A stretch of 64,000 nucleotides of DNA from Streptomyces sp. ASQP_92 (lineage in GTDB: Bacteria > Actinomycetota > Actinomycetes > Streptomycetales > Streptomycetaceae): the NCBI RefSeq assembly GCF_025399895.1, contig NZ_JAODUA010000003.1, positions 538,846 to 602,845 on the forward strand. Direction: 5' to 3'. Under the pieces are notes generated by a model. That model was not told the DNA's origin and ran no database searches. It worked only from the letters and a program-made list of their open reading frames with translations. Within the stretch, counting starts at the first letter, position 1, and each line of letters starts with the position of its first letter. Shown here piece after piece: positions 35,010 to 43,313 of this stretch. The translations under genes and the position numbers were made by a program.

Positions 35010-35219
35010 TCAGAAGACCGGTGCGGCGACGGCCTCGCGCGGGCGCGGGTCGCGCCACCGCTCCCCGGCGAAGGCGAGGGCGGCGTCGCGCGGCCCCGCG
35101 CCGAGCGCGACCTGCCGGCCGTCGGGACACGGCGCGAACGCGGGCCACAGCGAGGGCCGGCCGGCGCCGTTCACCACTACGGGAAAGGATCCGTCCTGAT
35201 CGTCAAAGGGGTTCGACAC
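35010..35219 (-). CDS. MbtH-like NRPS chaperone, divergent (69 aa)
   Basis: The minus strand from GTG 35219 (GGAG 8 bp upstream) reads SNPFDDQDGSFPVVVN, then PSLWPAFAPCPDG, and WRDPRP near the end: the MbtH fold signature (NPFDD..G.F.V..N...SLWP.F..P.G......W.D.RP). MbtH proteins bind adenylation domains and help their folding and activity. This copy departs from consensus: the usual E-x-Q before SLWP, the Trp after PxG and the Cys before the last helix are replaced. It is buried in a longer open frame and is preceded by a SARP-type operator, which supports its being a real cluster gene. Confidence 0.9.
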   Translation of the reverse strand: MSNPFDDQDGSFPVVVNGAGRPSLWPAFAPCPDGRQVALGAGPRDAALAFAGERWRDPRPREAVAAPVF

Positions 35220-35277
35220 GTCGCCAACTCCGGTATCCGAGTCGTGGGAAGACGGGGGCCGTACGGCCCGAGCCCTC

Positions 35278-35310
35278 ATGCTCGCGGGGATCGCTGACGC
35301 GAAGCTGACA
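35278..35310 (-). promoter_or_regulatory. SARP-type operator and -10 of the mbtH gene
   Basis: On the minus strand: TGTCAGC (35310-35304), 4 bp, CGTCAGC (35299-35293), 9 bp, GAGCAT (35283-35278). Transcription would start near 35271, about 50 bp before the GTG. Confidence 0.75.
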
Positions 35311-35804
35311 GCCGGGCGGCGGCCGGCCGACACCGTGCGGCAGGATCCCGAGCGACAGGACGCGGTCGCCGAGCGACGTCCAACACCCCCACCACCGCGT
35401 CGTCGCCAGGATCTTAAGCGCTTTCTGTGAACTCGCCAGCCGCGCACGGCAATTCGGGGCCCTTTGGTATGGCCCGAGCCCGGCGGAGCCGTGGCGGGGA
35501 GCGGCTCCCCGGGCGCGTCCAGCCGCCGGCGGGCCGGGGCCGGCCGTCCCGGCCCTGCGCTTCCCGGGGGTCGCGGGCCGCACGGACCGTACGAGCGAAA
35601 GGGGACCGAAAGGGGGCAGGACGGATATCTGGGGGAAACAGCGGCCGTCACCCCTGGCACTTGTCGGACGCATGAGCCGCTTGATGAGCGATGACACGAA
35701 GCCATACTGATGGCGCTCGCATTCGCGGCGAGATGGTATTTCCCCCGGCCGAATACACCTGGGCATCATGTGCGAAGTCCGCGAGTTGACATGGGGGTCC
35801 TGCT
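35311..35804. other. non-coding region upstream of the SARP gene
   Basis: About 500 bp without a supported gene. It holds a hairpin GGGGAGC/GCTCCCC (35496-35510) and a weak plus-strand promoter candidate TTGATG-16 bp-CATACT (35681-35708) about 95 bp before the SARP start. No CGTCAGC-type repeat is found here on the plus strand, so the SARP gene does not appear to control itself through that site. Confidence 0.4.
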
Positions 35805-36599
35805 ATGGAAATCAACGTTCTCGGTCCGCTTTACCTCGCGCACGGAAGCAAGCGCTACACGATGTCCTCGAAGCGGGCGAGCGTGGTGCTCACGATGCTC
35901 GCTCTCTCTCCCGGGGTGCCGGTGAGCTCGGACCGGATGGTCGACGAGCTGTGGGCCGAGCAGCCGATGGCGAACGCCCGCAACGCACTTCAAGCCAATG
36001 TGCGAAGACTGCGCAAACTCCTTCAGTCGGTCACCGGCACGACCGAGCCGCTGCACACCGTCAGCAGCGGGTATCTCCTCGACGTGCCGGTCGCGAGCGT
36101 GGACGCGCACCGCTTCCTGGCGCTGGCGGAGACCGGAGCCGAACTGGTCGACCGGGACCCGCACCGGGCCATCGTCACCCTGGAGTCCGCGCTGGGACTG
36201 TGGCGCGGGCCCGCGCTGATGGACGCCCGGGACGGGATGCGCTGCCGGATCCAGGCCGACCATCTCGAAGAGCGCCGCATCACCGCCTACGAGGACCTCA
36301 CCGCGGCCAAGCTCTCCGTGGACGCGGCCCGGGTGCCCGTCTCCGAACTGCGGCAACTGGCCGTCGAGCACTCCGGCCGGGAGCGGCTGAGCGAGCTGTT
36401 GATGCTCGCCCTGTACCGGGACGGCCGGCAGGCCGAGGCGCTGGAGATCTTCCACGGCGCACGCCGTCGGCTCGCCGTGGATCTCGGGCTCGAACCGGGG
36501 CGGGCGCTGCACCGCGCCTATGAGGCGATTCTCCGCCAGGACGAAACGCTCGGCGAACCGCGCTGCGTGCTGGCCCACGCCGTTACGGCCATCGGCTGA
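35805..36599 (+). CDS. SARP-family activator (BTAD domain), probable pathway-specific regulator
   Basis: A 264-aa small SARP. The N-terminal winged helix spans residues ~1-95 (EINVLGPLYL, RASVVLTMLALSPGVPVSSDRMVDELW, LQANVRRLRKLL). A bacterial transcriptional activation domain follows (SVDAHRFLALAETGAEL ... RQAEALEIFHGARRRLAVDLGLEPG). No NTPase or sensor domain is fused. SARPs bind heptameric direct repeats at 11-bp spacing close to the -10 and recruit RNA polymerase. Six matching operators occur in the surrounding cluster and none in the thiopeptide part, so this is the likely activator of the lipopeptide genes. Confidence 0.92.
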   Translation: MEINVLGPLYLAHGSKRYTMSSKRASVVLTMLALSPGVPVSSDRMVDELWAEQPMANARNALQANVRRLRKLLQSVTGTTEPLHTVSSGYLLDVPVASVDAHRFLALAETGAELVDRDPHRAIVTLESALGLWRGPALMDARDGMRCRIQADHLEERRITAYEDLTAAKLSVDAARVPVSELRQLAVEHSGRERLSELLMLALYRDGRQAEALEIFHGARRRLAVDLGLEPGRALHRAYEAILRQDETLGEPRCVLAHAVTAIG

Positions 36600-36753
36600 C
36601 CGATTTCCGCTGCATTCCCCCGACGCCGTCCGGCGGCCCACGCCCTCGCCTGACGACGATATGGACTGAACCTGTGCGTCCTGTTAGCGTGCGGTCGGTC
36701 CGGGCCTGTCCCCGGATGGACGTCCGCGGGTGTCGGTCGCGAACGGGGGATAA

Positions 36754-37734
36754 GTGAACGTCGAGTTACGTCATGCCAGAATCGTCATGGCCATCGACTG
36801 CGCGGGGAGCATATCCAAGGCCGCTGTGGAATTGAATCTTCCGCAGTCGAGCCTTACCGCGCAATTACATCGGATAGAAAAGGCGATCGGCGGCGAGCTC
36901 TTCGTCCGCAGCCGCTCGGGCGTGCTCCCCACCTCCCGCGGGGAACGGCTGCTGCCGCTCCTCGCCGACCTCGTCCACCAGGCCGATCTGGTGATCGCCG
37001 AGGCCAGCGCGTTCTCCTCCGAGGTGTTCCGGTTCGGGAACGCCGAGTGGACGCCGCCGTCGCTGCGCATGGTGCTCCAGGAGGCGCTGCCCGTCGGCGA
37101 GGTACGCAGCGAGACCCTCGCGCCCGCGGCGGCCGTGGCGGCGGTACGCGGCGGCGCCCTGAACGCGGCCCTGGTGCCCAGCATGGCGCTGGTGGCGCCG
37201 GCCGATGTGCTGGAACCGGCCCTGGCCAAGACCGTCATCGTGCGCGAGCCGGTCTGGCTCGCCGTTCCGCGCGGCCATCCGCTGGCCGACCGGGTCGGGG
37301 TGGGCGTGGCCGACCTGGCCGGCCTCACCTGGGTCCGCTACGCCCGCGACCACTGGTTCCACCCCATCGAGAAGCACCTGTTCGCCAAGTTCGACCACGC
37401 CGACCCCGAGGTCCTGCACTACGTGGACGGCCACCACGAGGCGATGAACTGGGTACGGGACGCCGGCGCGGCCGCCCTGACCACGCCGACCGGAGCGACC
37501 AAGGAGGTCGCGCTCGTGCCGTTGAGCGGCACCGCGAGCACCGAGATGCTGCTGGTGTGGCGCACCGACTCGCTCGCCCGCGGCACCCTGCGCAGCCTGG
37601 TGGACACGGTGCGCCGCTACTACTGCGAGTACGCCCGTACGATCCCGCGCTACTGGGCGTGGATCGCCCAACATCCGGAATCTTTCGCGGAGTTGAGGCC
37701 GTTCCTGTCCGAGGCCGCCGCCGACGCCGTCTGA
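36754..37734 (+). CDS. LysR-family transcriptional regulator with two TTA codons
   Basis: A 326-aa LysR-type protein starting at GTG 36754. The helix-turn-helix is in MAIDCAGSISKAAVELNLPQSSLTAQLHRIEKAIGGELFVR (residues ~12-52). The effector domain follows with WLAVPRGHPLADRVGVGVADL. TTA codons occur at residue 5 (36766-36768) and residue 38 (36865-36867), making it a strong candidate for bldA control. It follows the SARP gene by 154 bp; a TAGCGT-like -10 lies near 36684. Convergent with the ABC exporter genes. Target unknown. Confidence 0.92.
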   Translation: MNVELRHARIVMAIDCAGSISKAAVELNLPQSSLTAQLHRIEKAIGGELFVRSRSGVLPTSRGERLLPLLADLVHQADLVIAEASAFSSEVFRFGNAEWTPPSLRMVLQEALPVGEVRSETLAPAAAVAAVRGGALNAALVPSMALVAPADVLEPALAKTVIVREPVWLAVPRGHPLADRVGVGVADLAGLTWVRYARDHWFHPIEKHLFAKFDHADPEVLHYVDGHHEAMNWVRDAGAAALTTPTGATKEVALVPLSGTASTEMLLVWRTDSLARGTLRSLVDTVRRYYCEYARTIPRYWAWIAQHPESFAELRPFLSEAAADAV

Positions 37735-37750
37735 GGCCCGCCCGGCGCGG

Positions 37751-39688
37751 TCACGGCATCGCCAGGACCTCGGCGGGCCGGATGCGCAGGGCGAGGCGGG
37801 CGGGGAGCAGGGTGGCCAGCAGGGTCAGCGCGGCGACACACCCCACGATCGCGCCGTAGACCACGAGGCCTCCGCCCGGCAGCCACGAGCCGTCCAGGGC
37901 GAGGCTGAACGGCACGAGCGTGGCGAGGGCGACGAACGAGCCGAGAGCGATGCCCATGACCGCGACGAGGAGCGCCTCGACGGTCACCATGCGCAGGATC
38001 TGGCCCGGCGTCGCGCCGACGAGGCGTTGCAGCGCGAACTCGGCGCGCCGTTCGGCGGCGGCCACCACCAGGGTGTTGACCAGGGAGATCACCGCATAGC
38101 CGATGATGGTTCCGGCGAGCAGATAGTTGATCCACGCGCTGGTCGCCTCGCCCCCGCCGCCGGCGTCCGCACTGAGCTGGAGGTAGATCAGCGCGGTGGC
38201 GAGCCCGGTGGCCAGGACCACGGGGGTGACCGCGCCGGCCGTACGGATCCTGCGGGCACGGGCGTTGTCCGAGGCGAGCCGGCCGGCCAGGCCCGGAAGC
38301 AGCCGCAGCGGCGGGCGCAGCACGGCGAGCAGCACCCGGGTCAGGCCGGGGGCGATCAGCGCGACGCCCCCGGTCCACAGCATGGCGGCGGGCCCCGCGG
38401 TGCTGGAGGCGACCGAGCCGTCCATGACGGTGGCGGTGACGAACGCGAGCGCCGCGGCCCCGCCGAAGCAGAGCAGCGCGCACACCAGCCGGGGCGCGCT
38501 CAGCCAGCGGCTCCCCAGCGCGGATTCGGTCAGGGCGGCCGTGGGCGGGGCGAGCGCGGCCCGGCGGGAGGCGATGAAGGCGGCGGCCACCGCCGCGAGC
38601 AGCGCCGTACCGGCGGCGGTCGCCAGCGGGATCCATCCGGCCCGGTAGACGATGGCGTCGTCCACCACACCGGCCGCGGCGAGCTGACGCATCATCAACT
38701 CGCCCGCCGCCCGCCCCGGAACGAGGGCGAGCAAGGTCGCGCCGAGCCCGACGACCAAGGTCTCGCCCACCACCATGCGGCGGATCTGTCCGGGCAGCGC
38801 GCCGATCGCCCGCAGCAGGGCCATTTCCCGCATCCGCTGCTGGATGAGGACGGCCAGGGTGGAGCCCACGACGAACACGGCGACCATGGCGGCGATCCCG
38901 CCGAACACCGCGGACATCGAGATCAGCGGGGACGCCCCGCCCTCGGAGTCGGGGAACTCGACGGTGCCCCGGGCCTCCCCGGTCACCGCCGTGGCGTCCA
39001 GGCTGCGCAGCACCGGAGCCAGGTTGTGCTTCAACTCCTCGGCGCTGACGGCCGGTTGGGGCAGCACCGTGATGGCGTCCACCCGTCCCGGGGCGCCGCG
39101 CAACTGCTCTGCCTGGGCGTCGGTGACGTACAGGGCGGTGTCGGTCCCGGTCGCGGGGCGCACCAGGCCGCTCACCTGCACGGACACCGACGCCCCGGAG
39201 ACCATCATCCGCAGCCGGTCGCCGACGCCCACGCCGAGCCGGGTGGCGAGCCGCGTGTCCAGGGCGGCCTGGCCGGCCGCGCGCGGCTCGGTGCCCTGCG
39301 CGAGGGGCGCGCCCGCGAGCACGGCGGAGGACCAGCCGTGCCCGCCGAGTTCGGCGCCCGGGTCCGTGCCCCGGCCCTCGTCGAGCGCGGTGGCCGGGAA
39401 CGACACATCGCCCAGCGCCCGCCGGACGCCGGGCGCGGCCGCGATCCGCGCGACGAGCGAGGCGTCGAGACGGTCGTAGGCCAGGACCAGGTCGCCGTCG
39501 TAGGACTGGCCGCGCGCGACCACGACGGGCGCGGCGGCGAACCGCTGGGGCGGCACGTCGGCACGTACCCCGGTCTCCATGAGGCCGCCGCAGGCCGCGA
39601 GGATCAGTGCGCCGAAGAACAGGGCGATGAAGGAGGCGAGGAAGCCGCCCTTGCGGAAGCCGAGGGTGCGCAGAGCCAGGTGGAACAT
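37751..39688 (-). CDS. FtsX/MacB-type ABC transporter permease
   Basis: A 645-aa permease with an N-terminal membrane segment (LASFIALFFGALILAACG), a large extracytoplasmic domain and two FtsX-like membrane domains. Characteristic are RMREMALLRAIGALPGQIRRMVVGE and the second copy RRAEFALQRLVGATPGQILRMVTVE. It overlaps the ATPase stop by one base (TGATG). With that ATPase it forms an exporter for the lipopeptide or a self-protection pump, as such pairs do in lipopeptide clusters. Confidence 0.9.
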   Translation of the reverse strand: MFHLALRTLGFRKGGFLASFIALFFGALILAACGGLMETGVRADVPPQRFAAAPVVVARGQSYDGDLVLAYDRLDASLVARIAAAPGVRRALGDVSFPATALDEGRGTDPGAELGGHGWSSAVLAGAPLAQGTEPRAAGQAALDTRLATRLGVGVGDRLRMMVSGASVSVQVSGLVRPATGTDTALYVTDAQAEQLRGAPGRVDAITVLPQPAVSAEELKHNLAPVLRSLDATAVTGEARGTVEFPDSEGGASPLISMSAVFGGIAAMVAVFVVGSTLAVLIQQRMREMALLRAIGALPGQIRRMVVGETLVVGLGATLLALVPGRAAGELMMRQLAAAGVVDDAIVYRAGWIPLATAAGTALLAAVAAAFIASRRAALAPPTAALTESALGSRWLSAPRLVCALLCFGGAAALAFVTATVMDGSVASSTAGPAAMLWTGGVALIAPGLTRVLLAVLRPPLRLLPGLAGRLASDNARARRIRTAGAVTPVVLATGLATALIYLQLSADAGGGGEATSAWINYLLAGTIIGYAVISLVNTLVVAAAERRAEFALQRLVGATPGQILRMVTVEALLVAVMGIALGSFVALATLVPFSLALDGSWLPGGGLVVYGAIVGCVAALTLLATLLPARLALRIRPAEVLAMP

Positions 39689-40485
39689 CACAGGGCTCCC
39701 TTGAGCGAGCGGGTGCCGGCGTCGGGCAGGTCGCCCCAGGCGCCCAGGTGGGTCATGCGTTCGGCGATCGTGTCGGCGGACGCGCCGTACAGCTCGTCGA
39801 CGACCAGGCCGTCGGCGAGGAAGACCACGCGGTCGGCGTGGGAGGCGGCCACCGGGTCGTGGGTGACCACGATGGCCGTCTGGCCGCCGTCGCGCACGGC
39901 CGAGCGCAGCAGCCGCAGCACTTCGAGCGCCGTGCGGGTGTCCAGGGCGCCGGTGGGCTCGTCGCCGAAGATGACGGCGGGGTCGGTGATCAGGGCGCGG
40001 GCGATGGCGACGCGCTGCTGCTGGCCGCCGGAGAGCTCGCCGGGCCGGTGCCGCATCCGGTCGGCGAGACCCACCCGCTCCAGGGCGTGGGCGACCGCCC
40101 CGCGCGCGGGTTTGCGCCCTGCCAACCGCAGCGGCAGGGTCACGTTGTCCTCGACGGTGAGCGCGGGCAGCAGGTTGAAGGCCTGGAAGATGAAGCCGAT
40201 GCGCTCGCGGCGCAGTTTGGTGAGCGCGCGTTCGCCGAGCCCGGACAGGTCGAGGCCGTCGAGGGTGACCGTGCCGGACGTCGGCCGGTCCAGGCCCGCC
40301 GCGCACTGGAGCAGCGTGGTCTTGCCGGAGCCGGAGGGGCCCATCACGGCAGTGAAGGTGCCCCGGCGGAAGGCGACCGAGACGCCGTCGAGGGCGACGG
40401 TGCGGGCGCGTTCGGTGCCGTAGGCGCGGCGGACCTCGCTCAGCACGACGACGTCGTCCGGGCCGTGCGGCCCTGTGCGGTTCAT
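39688..40485 (-). CDS. ABC transporter ATP-binding protein (LolD/MacB type)
   Basis: A 265-aa ATPase. Walker A GPSGSGKTTL, Q-loop FIFQAFNLLPALTVEDNV, signature LSGGQQQRVAIARAL and Walker B AVIFGDEPTGALD are all intact. ATG 40485 follows GGGAG by 8 bp. First gene of the exporter operon, transcribed away from the type II PKS operon; the ~490-bp divergent region contains a 22-bp perfect palindrome. Confidence 0.93.
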   Translation of the reverse strand: MNRTGPHGPDDVVVLSEVRRAYGTERARTVALDGVSVAFRRGTFTAVMGPSGSGKTTLLQCAAGLDRPTSGTVTLDGLDLSGLGERALTKLRRERIGFIFQAFNLLPALTVEDNVTLPLRLAGRKPARGAVAHALERVGLADRMRHRPGELSGGQQQRVAIARALITDPAVIFGDEPTGALDTRTALEVLRLLRSAVRDGGQTAIVVTHDPVAASHADRVVFLADGLVVDELYGASADTIAERMTHLGAWGDLPDAGTRSLKGAL

Positions 40486-40722
40486 CAGATCGACTCCCTG
40501 GTCGGGGTGAGTACTGCGGGTCGAGAGGGCCGCCGGCGCCGCTTCGAGGAGACGCCGTAATGGGTCAACTCTCGTATGAAGGGCGCTAGTTGGGTGCTCC
40601 GGGTGTCCGGTGCGGCGATCGTCGCCGCGTACCCGACCACACTGACGCCGTCGCCCATGAACAGGTTGACGGTGGTGACGAGGAATCCACTTTCGGGTGA
40701 GGCCGCGCCGGCCCGGGTGACG

Positions 40723-40744
40723 CGTGGGCGCCCGGGCGCCCACG
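40723..40744. repeat. 22-bp perfect palindrome in the exporter/PKS divergent region
   Basis: CGTGGGCGCCC followed directly by GGGCGCCCACG, without a spacer. Its position between divergent promoters suggests a dimeric repressor site rather than a terminator. No TetR- or GntR-type gene is nearby, so the binding protein would be ArsR, LysR or encoded elsewhere. Otherwise 40486-40883 holds no recognisable gene. Confidence 0.5.
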
Positions 40745-40883
40745 ATGACGCCCCCCGGCGCCCGGGACCAGGTGTTTCGGTCAGGCCTGAACAACGCCGG
40801 TCACCGGTGGGCGAGTCGGGGGCGCGGGCGTGGTCCGCGCTCGCTTCGACGCGGCTCAGAGGGCGTCGCCGACCGGTGCCGGG

Positions 40884-40927
40884 AGTCAGCCTTCCGTCAG
40901 GTTCGCGTCAGCGCCCACGACAAGACT
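40884..40927 (+). promoter_or_regulatory. SARP-type triple operator and -10 of the type II PKS operon
   Basis: AGTCAGC (40884-40890), CGTCAGG (40895-40901) and CGTCAGC (40906-40912) lie exactly 11 bp apart, then 9 bp, then AAGACT (40922-40927). The operon start codon is 50 bp further on. Confidence 0.8.
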
Positions 40928-40976
40928 TCTCGACATCCACCCGGTACCCCACCACCGCATTCCCATGGGAGGCGCA

Positions 40977-41237
40977 ATGCCCAGCACGGTTGCCATCACC
41001 GACGAACAGCGCGCTCAGATCCGCGACATCGTCTGCGAGATCCTGGAGATCGAGCCCGCCGAGGTCACGGACACGAGCCTGTTCAAGGAGGACCACAACG
41101 CGGACTCGCTCGGGGCGATCGAGATCCTCTCGTCCCTGGAGCGCACCTTCCAGATCGAGATCGACCAGGCCGAACTGGTCCGCATGGTCAACCTGGACGG
41201 CGTCGTCGACGTGGTCAGGGAAAGCCTGTCCAAGTAG
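40977..41237 (+). CDS. acyl carrier protein of the type II PKS
   Basis: An 86-aa ACP; phosphopantetheine Ser in HNADSLGAIEIL near residue 40. GGGAGG precedes the ATG by 4 bp. First gene of an operon with KS, CLF-like, dehydratase and ketoreductase genes, so it should carry the growing chain. Similar in size to FabD-pathway and polyene type II ACPs. Confidence 0.92.
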   Translation: MPSTVAITDEQRAQIRDIVCEILEIEPAEVTDTSLFKEDHNADSLGAIEILSSLERTFQIEIDQAELVRMVNLDGVVDVVRESLSK

Positions 41238-41274
41238 GCCCGGCCGCTCGGATGCCGACAGAGAGGAGACACCG

Positions 41275-42513
41275 GTGAGCAGTGAGCGCCGGCAGCCACA
41301 CCGGGTCGTGGTCACGGGCCTGGGCACGGTCACCAGCATCGGCACCGGGCCGGCCGAGTTCCTGGCCGGGCTCAGGACCGGCCGGAGCGGCGTCAAGCCG
41401 ATCACCTCGTTCGACACCACCGGATACGCGCACGCCAACGGATGCGAGATCGAGGGCTTCGACGCGGCGCGGTGGATCGAGCACATCGATCCGGGCGAGC
41501 TCGGCAGGGCCAGCCAGTTCTGTGTCGCGGCGGCCAGAATGGCCGTGGACGACGCGCACATGGAGCCGGCAGCCCTGCGCGCCCGCCGCGTCCTGGTGTC
41601 GGTGGGAACCACCGACGGCGAATCGCACGACCTCGACGTCCTGATGGAACGTCAACTCTGGGACGGACCGGAGAACTTGGACCCCGTCGCCGCCCGGCGC
41701 TCGACCGCGGGACTGCTGTCCAGCAGCGTCGTACGGGAGCTGGAGCTGGAGGACGTGGAGGCGGTCACCATTCCGACCGCCTGCGCCGCCGGCAACTACG
41801 CCATCGGATCCGGCTTCGACGCGATCCGCTCCGGCGAGGTGGACATCGCCCTGGCGGGCGGGGCCGACGCGGTGTGCCGCAAGACGTTCACCGGGTTCTA
41901 CCGCCTGGGCACCATCGCTCCCGAGGTGTGCCAGCCCTTCGACGTGGACCGCAAGGGCATCCTCACCGGCGAGGGGGCGGGCATCCTGTTCATGGAGAGC
42001 CTGGAGTCCGCCCTGGCGCGCGGCGCCCGCATCTACGCCGAGGTGCTCGGCTACGGCCTCAACTGCGACGCCCACCACCCGGTCGCCCCGGACCAGGACA
42101 GCCTCGCCGCCTGTATCGAACTGGCGCACCGCAACGCCGGAGTGAAGCCCGAGGACATCGACTTCATCTCGGCGCACGGCACCGGCACCAAGGCCAACGA
42201 CGTCACCGAGGCCGGAGCCATCCGCCAGGTGTTCGCCGAGCCGCCGCCCACCATCTCCATCAAGTCCATGCTCGGCCACACCATGGGCGCCGCCAGCGCG
42301 CTCGCCTCGGCGGCCTGCGCGCTGGCCATCACCGAGGGTTTCATCCCGCCCACCATCAACCACCACGCGACCGACCCCGAGTGCGCGCTCGACCCCGTAC
42401 CCAACCGGGCCCGCCCGGCCGATGTGCGCATCGTGCAGAACAACGCGCTGGCCTTCGCCGGGAACAACGCGGTGGTCATCCTCGGCAGATACGAGGGGGA
42501 GCCGGTCGCATGA
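41275..42513 (+). CDS. beta-ketoacyl-ACP synthase II (FabF/KS-alpha type)
   Basis: A 412-aa condensing enzyme, GTG 41275 preceded by GAGAGGAG. Catalytic Cys lies in IPTACAAGNYA, the two His in SAHGTGTKAND and IKSMLGHTMGAA; all three are present. It elongates ACP-bound chains with malonyl units. It pairs with the CLF-like protein three genes downstream, a KS-alpha/KS-beta arrangement as in reducing type II PKSs that make polyene or cinnamoyl-type chains. The downstream hydrolase overlaps as ATGA. Confidence 0.92.
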   Translation: MSSERRQPHRVVVTGLGTVTSIGTGPAEFLAGLRTGRSGVKPITSFDTTGYAHANGCEIEGFDAARWIEHIDPGELGRASQFCVAAARMAVDDAHMEPAALRARRVLVSVGTTDGESHDLDVLMERQLWDGPENLDPVAARRSTAGLLSSSVVRELELEDVEAVTIPTACAAGNYAIGSGFDAIRSGEVDIALAGGADAVCRKTFTGFYRLGTIAPEVCQPFDVDRKGILTGEGAGILFMESLESALARGARIYAEVLGYGLNCDAHHPVAPDQDSLAACIELAHRNAGVKPEDIDFISAHGTGTKANDVTEAGAIRQVFAEPPPTISIKSMLGHTMGAASALASAACALAITEGFIPPTINHHATDPECALDPVPNRARPADVRIVQNNALAFAGNNAVVILGRYEGEPVA

Positions 42514-43313
42514 GCCGGATCACCGCCCGGCTGCGCAGGCCCGCCGAGTCCGGCGAGCCGCTCAGGGTCCTACTGCTGCACGGCCTCGGCGGCAAGCCCT
42601 CCGTCTGGGACCCGCTGGCGGCCCGCGCGGACCGGCACCTGGAGCTGTGGGACGCGGCGCTGCCCTGGCGGGCCATGAACGGCGGCGACGGCTGGGGCGC
42701 GCTGCCCGAGCCGGGCCGCTGCCTCCGGGACCTGGTCGGCGAGGGGTACGACGCGGTCGTCGCCCACTCCTACGCCGCCAACCTGCTCACCGAGGCCCTC
42801 GCGGCCGGGCACCTCGCGCCCCGCCGCACCGTACTGATCAGCCCCTTCTACCGGTCGAGCCCCCAGGACTTCGACTGGTCGGTGATCTCCTACTACCTCA
42901 ACGACTTCCACCGCGTCTTCGAGGAGGCGCTCGCGGTCGGGGAGACCGGCCGGTTCGCCCAGGCCCACCGGGACTGGATGGCCCGCCGGCTACGCGACCA
43001 GATCGGCCCCTACGGCTGGATGCGGTTCTTCGAGTCGTATCTGCGCACCCCCTTCCTCGACCTCAACGCGGTCCGCACCGAGCTGCTCGTCCTGTCCGGG
43101 GAGAAGGACATCGCGGCCCGTGCCGAGGACGGCCGCGCGCTGGCCGGCGCCGTACCCGGCGCCCGGTTCGAACTCCTCGACGACTGCGGCCACTTCCCGA
43201 TGGTGGAGGCCGCCGACCGCGTCACCCGCCTGGTGTGCGACTTCCTCGCCGCCGACCCCTGCCCGGCGCGGCACGCCGCCGCAGCCCCCGTTTCCCTCCT
43301 GGAGAAGCCATGA
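42510..43313 (+). CDS. alpha/beta hydrolase, probable thioesterase or editing enzyme
   Basis: A 267-aa alpha/beta-hydrolase: oxyanion segment LLLHGLGGKPSVWDPL, nucleophile Ser in VVAHSYAANLL near residue 86, acid-side LSGEKDI and catalytic His in DDCGHFPMVEAADRV. Substrate unknown; it may release chains or remove misloaded ones. It overlaps both neighbours by four bases, so it is tightly coupled to the KS and the hotdog thioesterase. Confidence 0.82.
   Translation: MSRITARLRRPAESGEPLRVLLLHGLGGKPSVWDPLAARADRHLELWDAALPWRAMNGGDGWGALPEPGRCLRDLVGEGYDAVVAHSYAANLLTEALAAGHLAPRRTVLISPFYRSSPQDFDWSVISYYLNDFHRVFEEALAVGETGRFAQAHRDWMARRLRDQIGPYGWMRFFESYLRTPFLDLNAVRTELLVLSGEKDIAARAEDGRALAGAVPGARFELLDDCGHFPMVEAADRVTRLVCDFLAADPCPARHAAAAPVSLLEKP

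Noticed and set aside
35203..35769. A 188-codon minus-strand frame upstream of mbtH
   Set aside because: No ribosome binding site or recognisable product; it overlaps the SARP-type operator and the non-coding upstream region.
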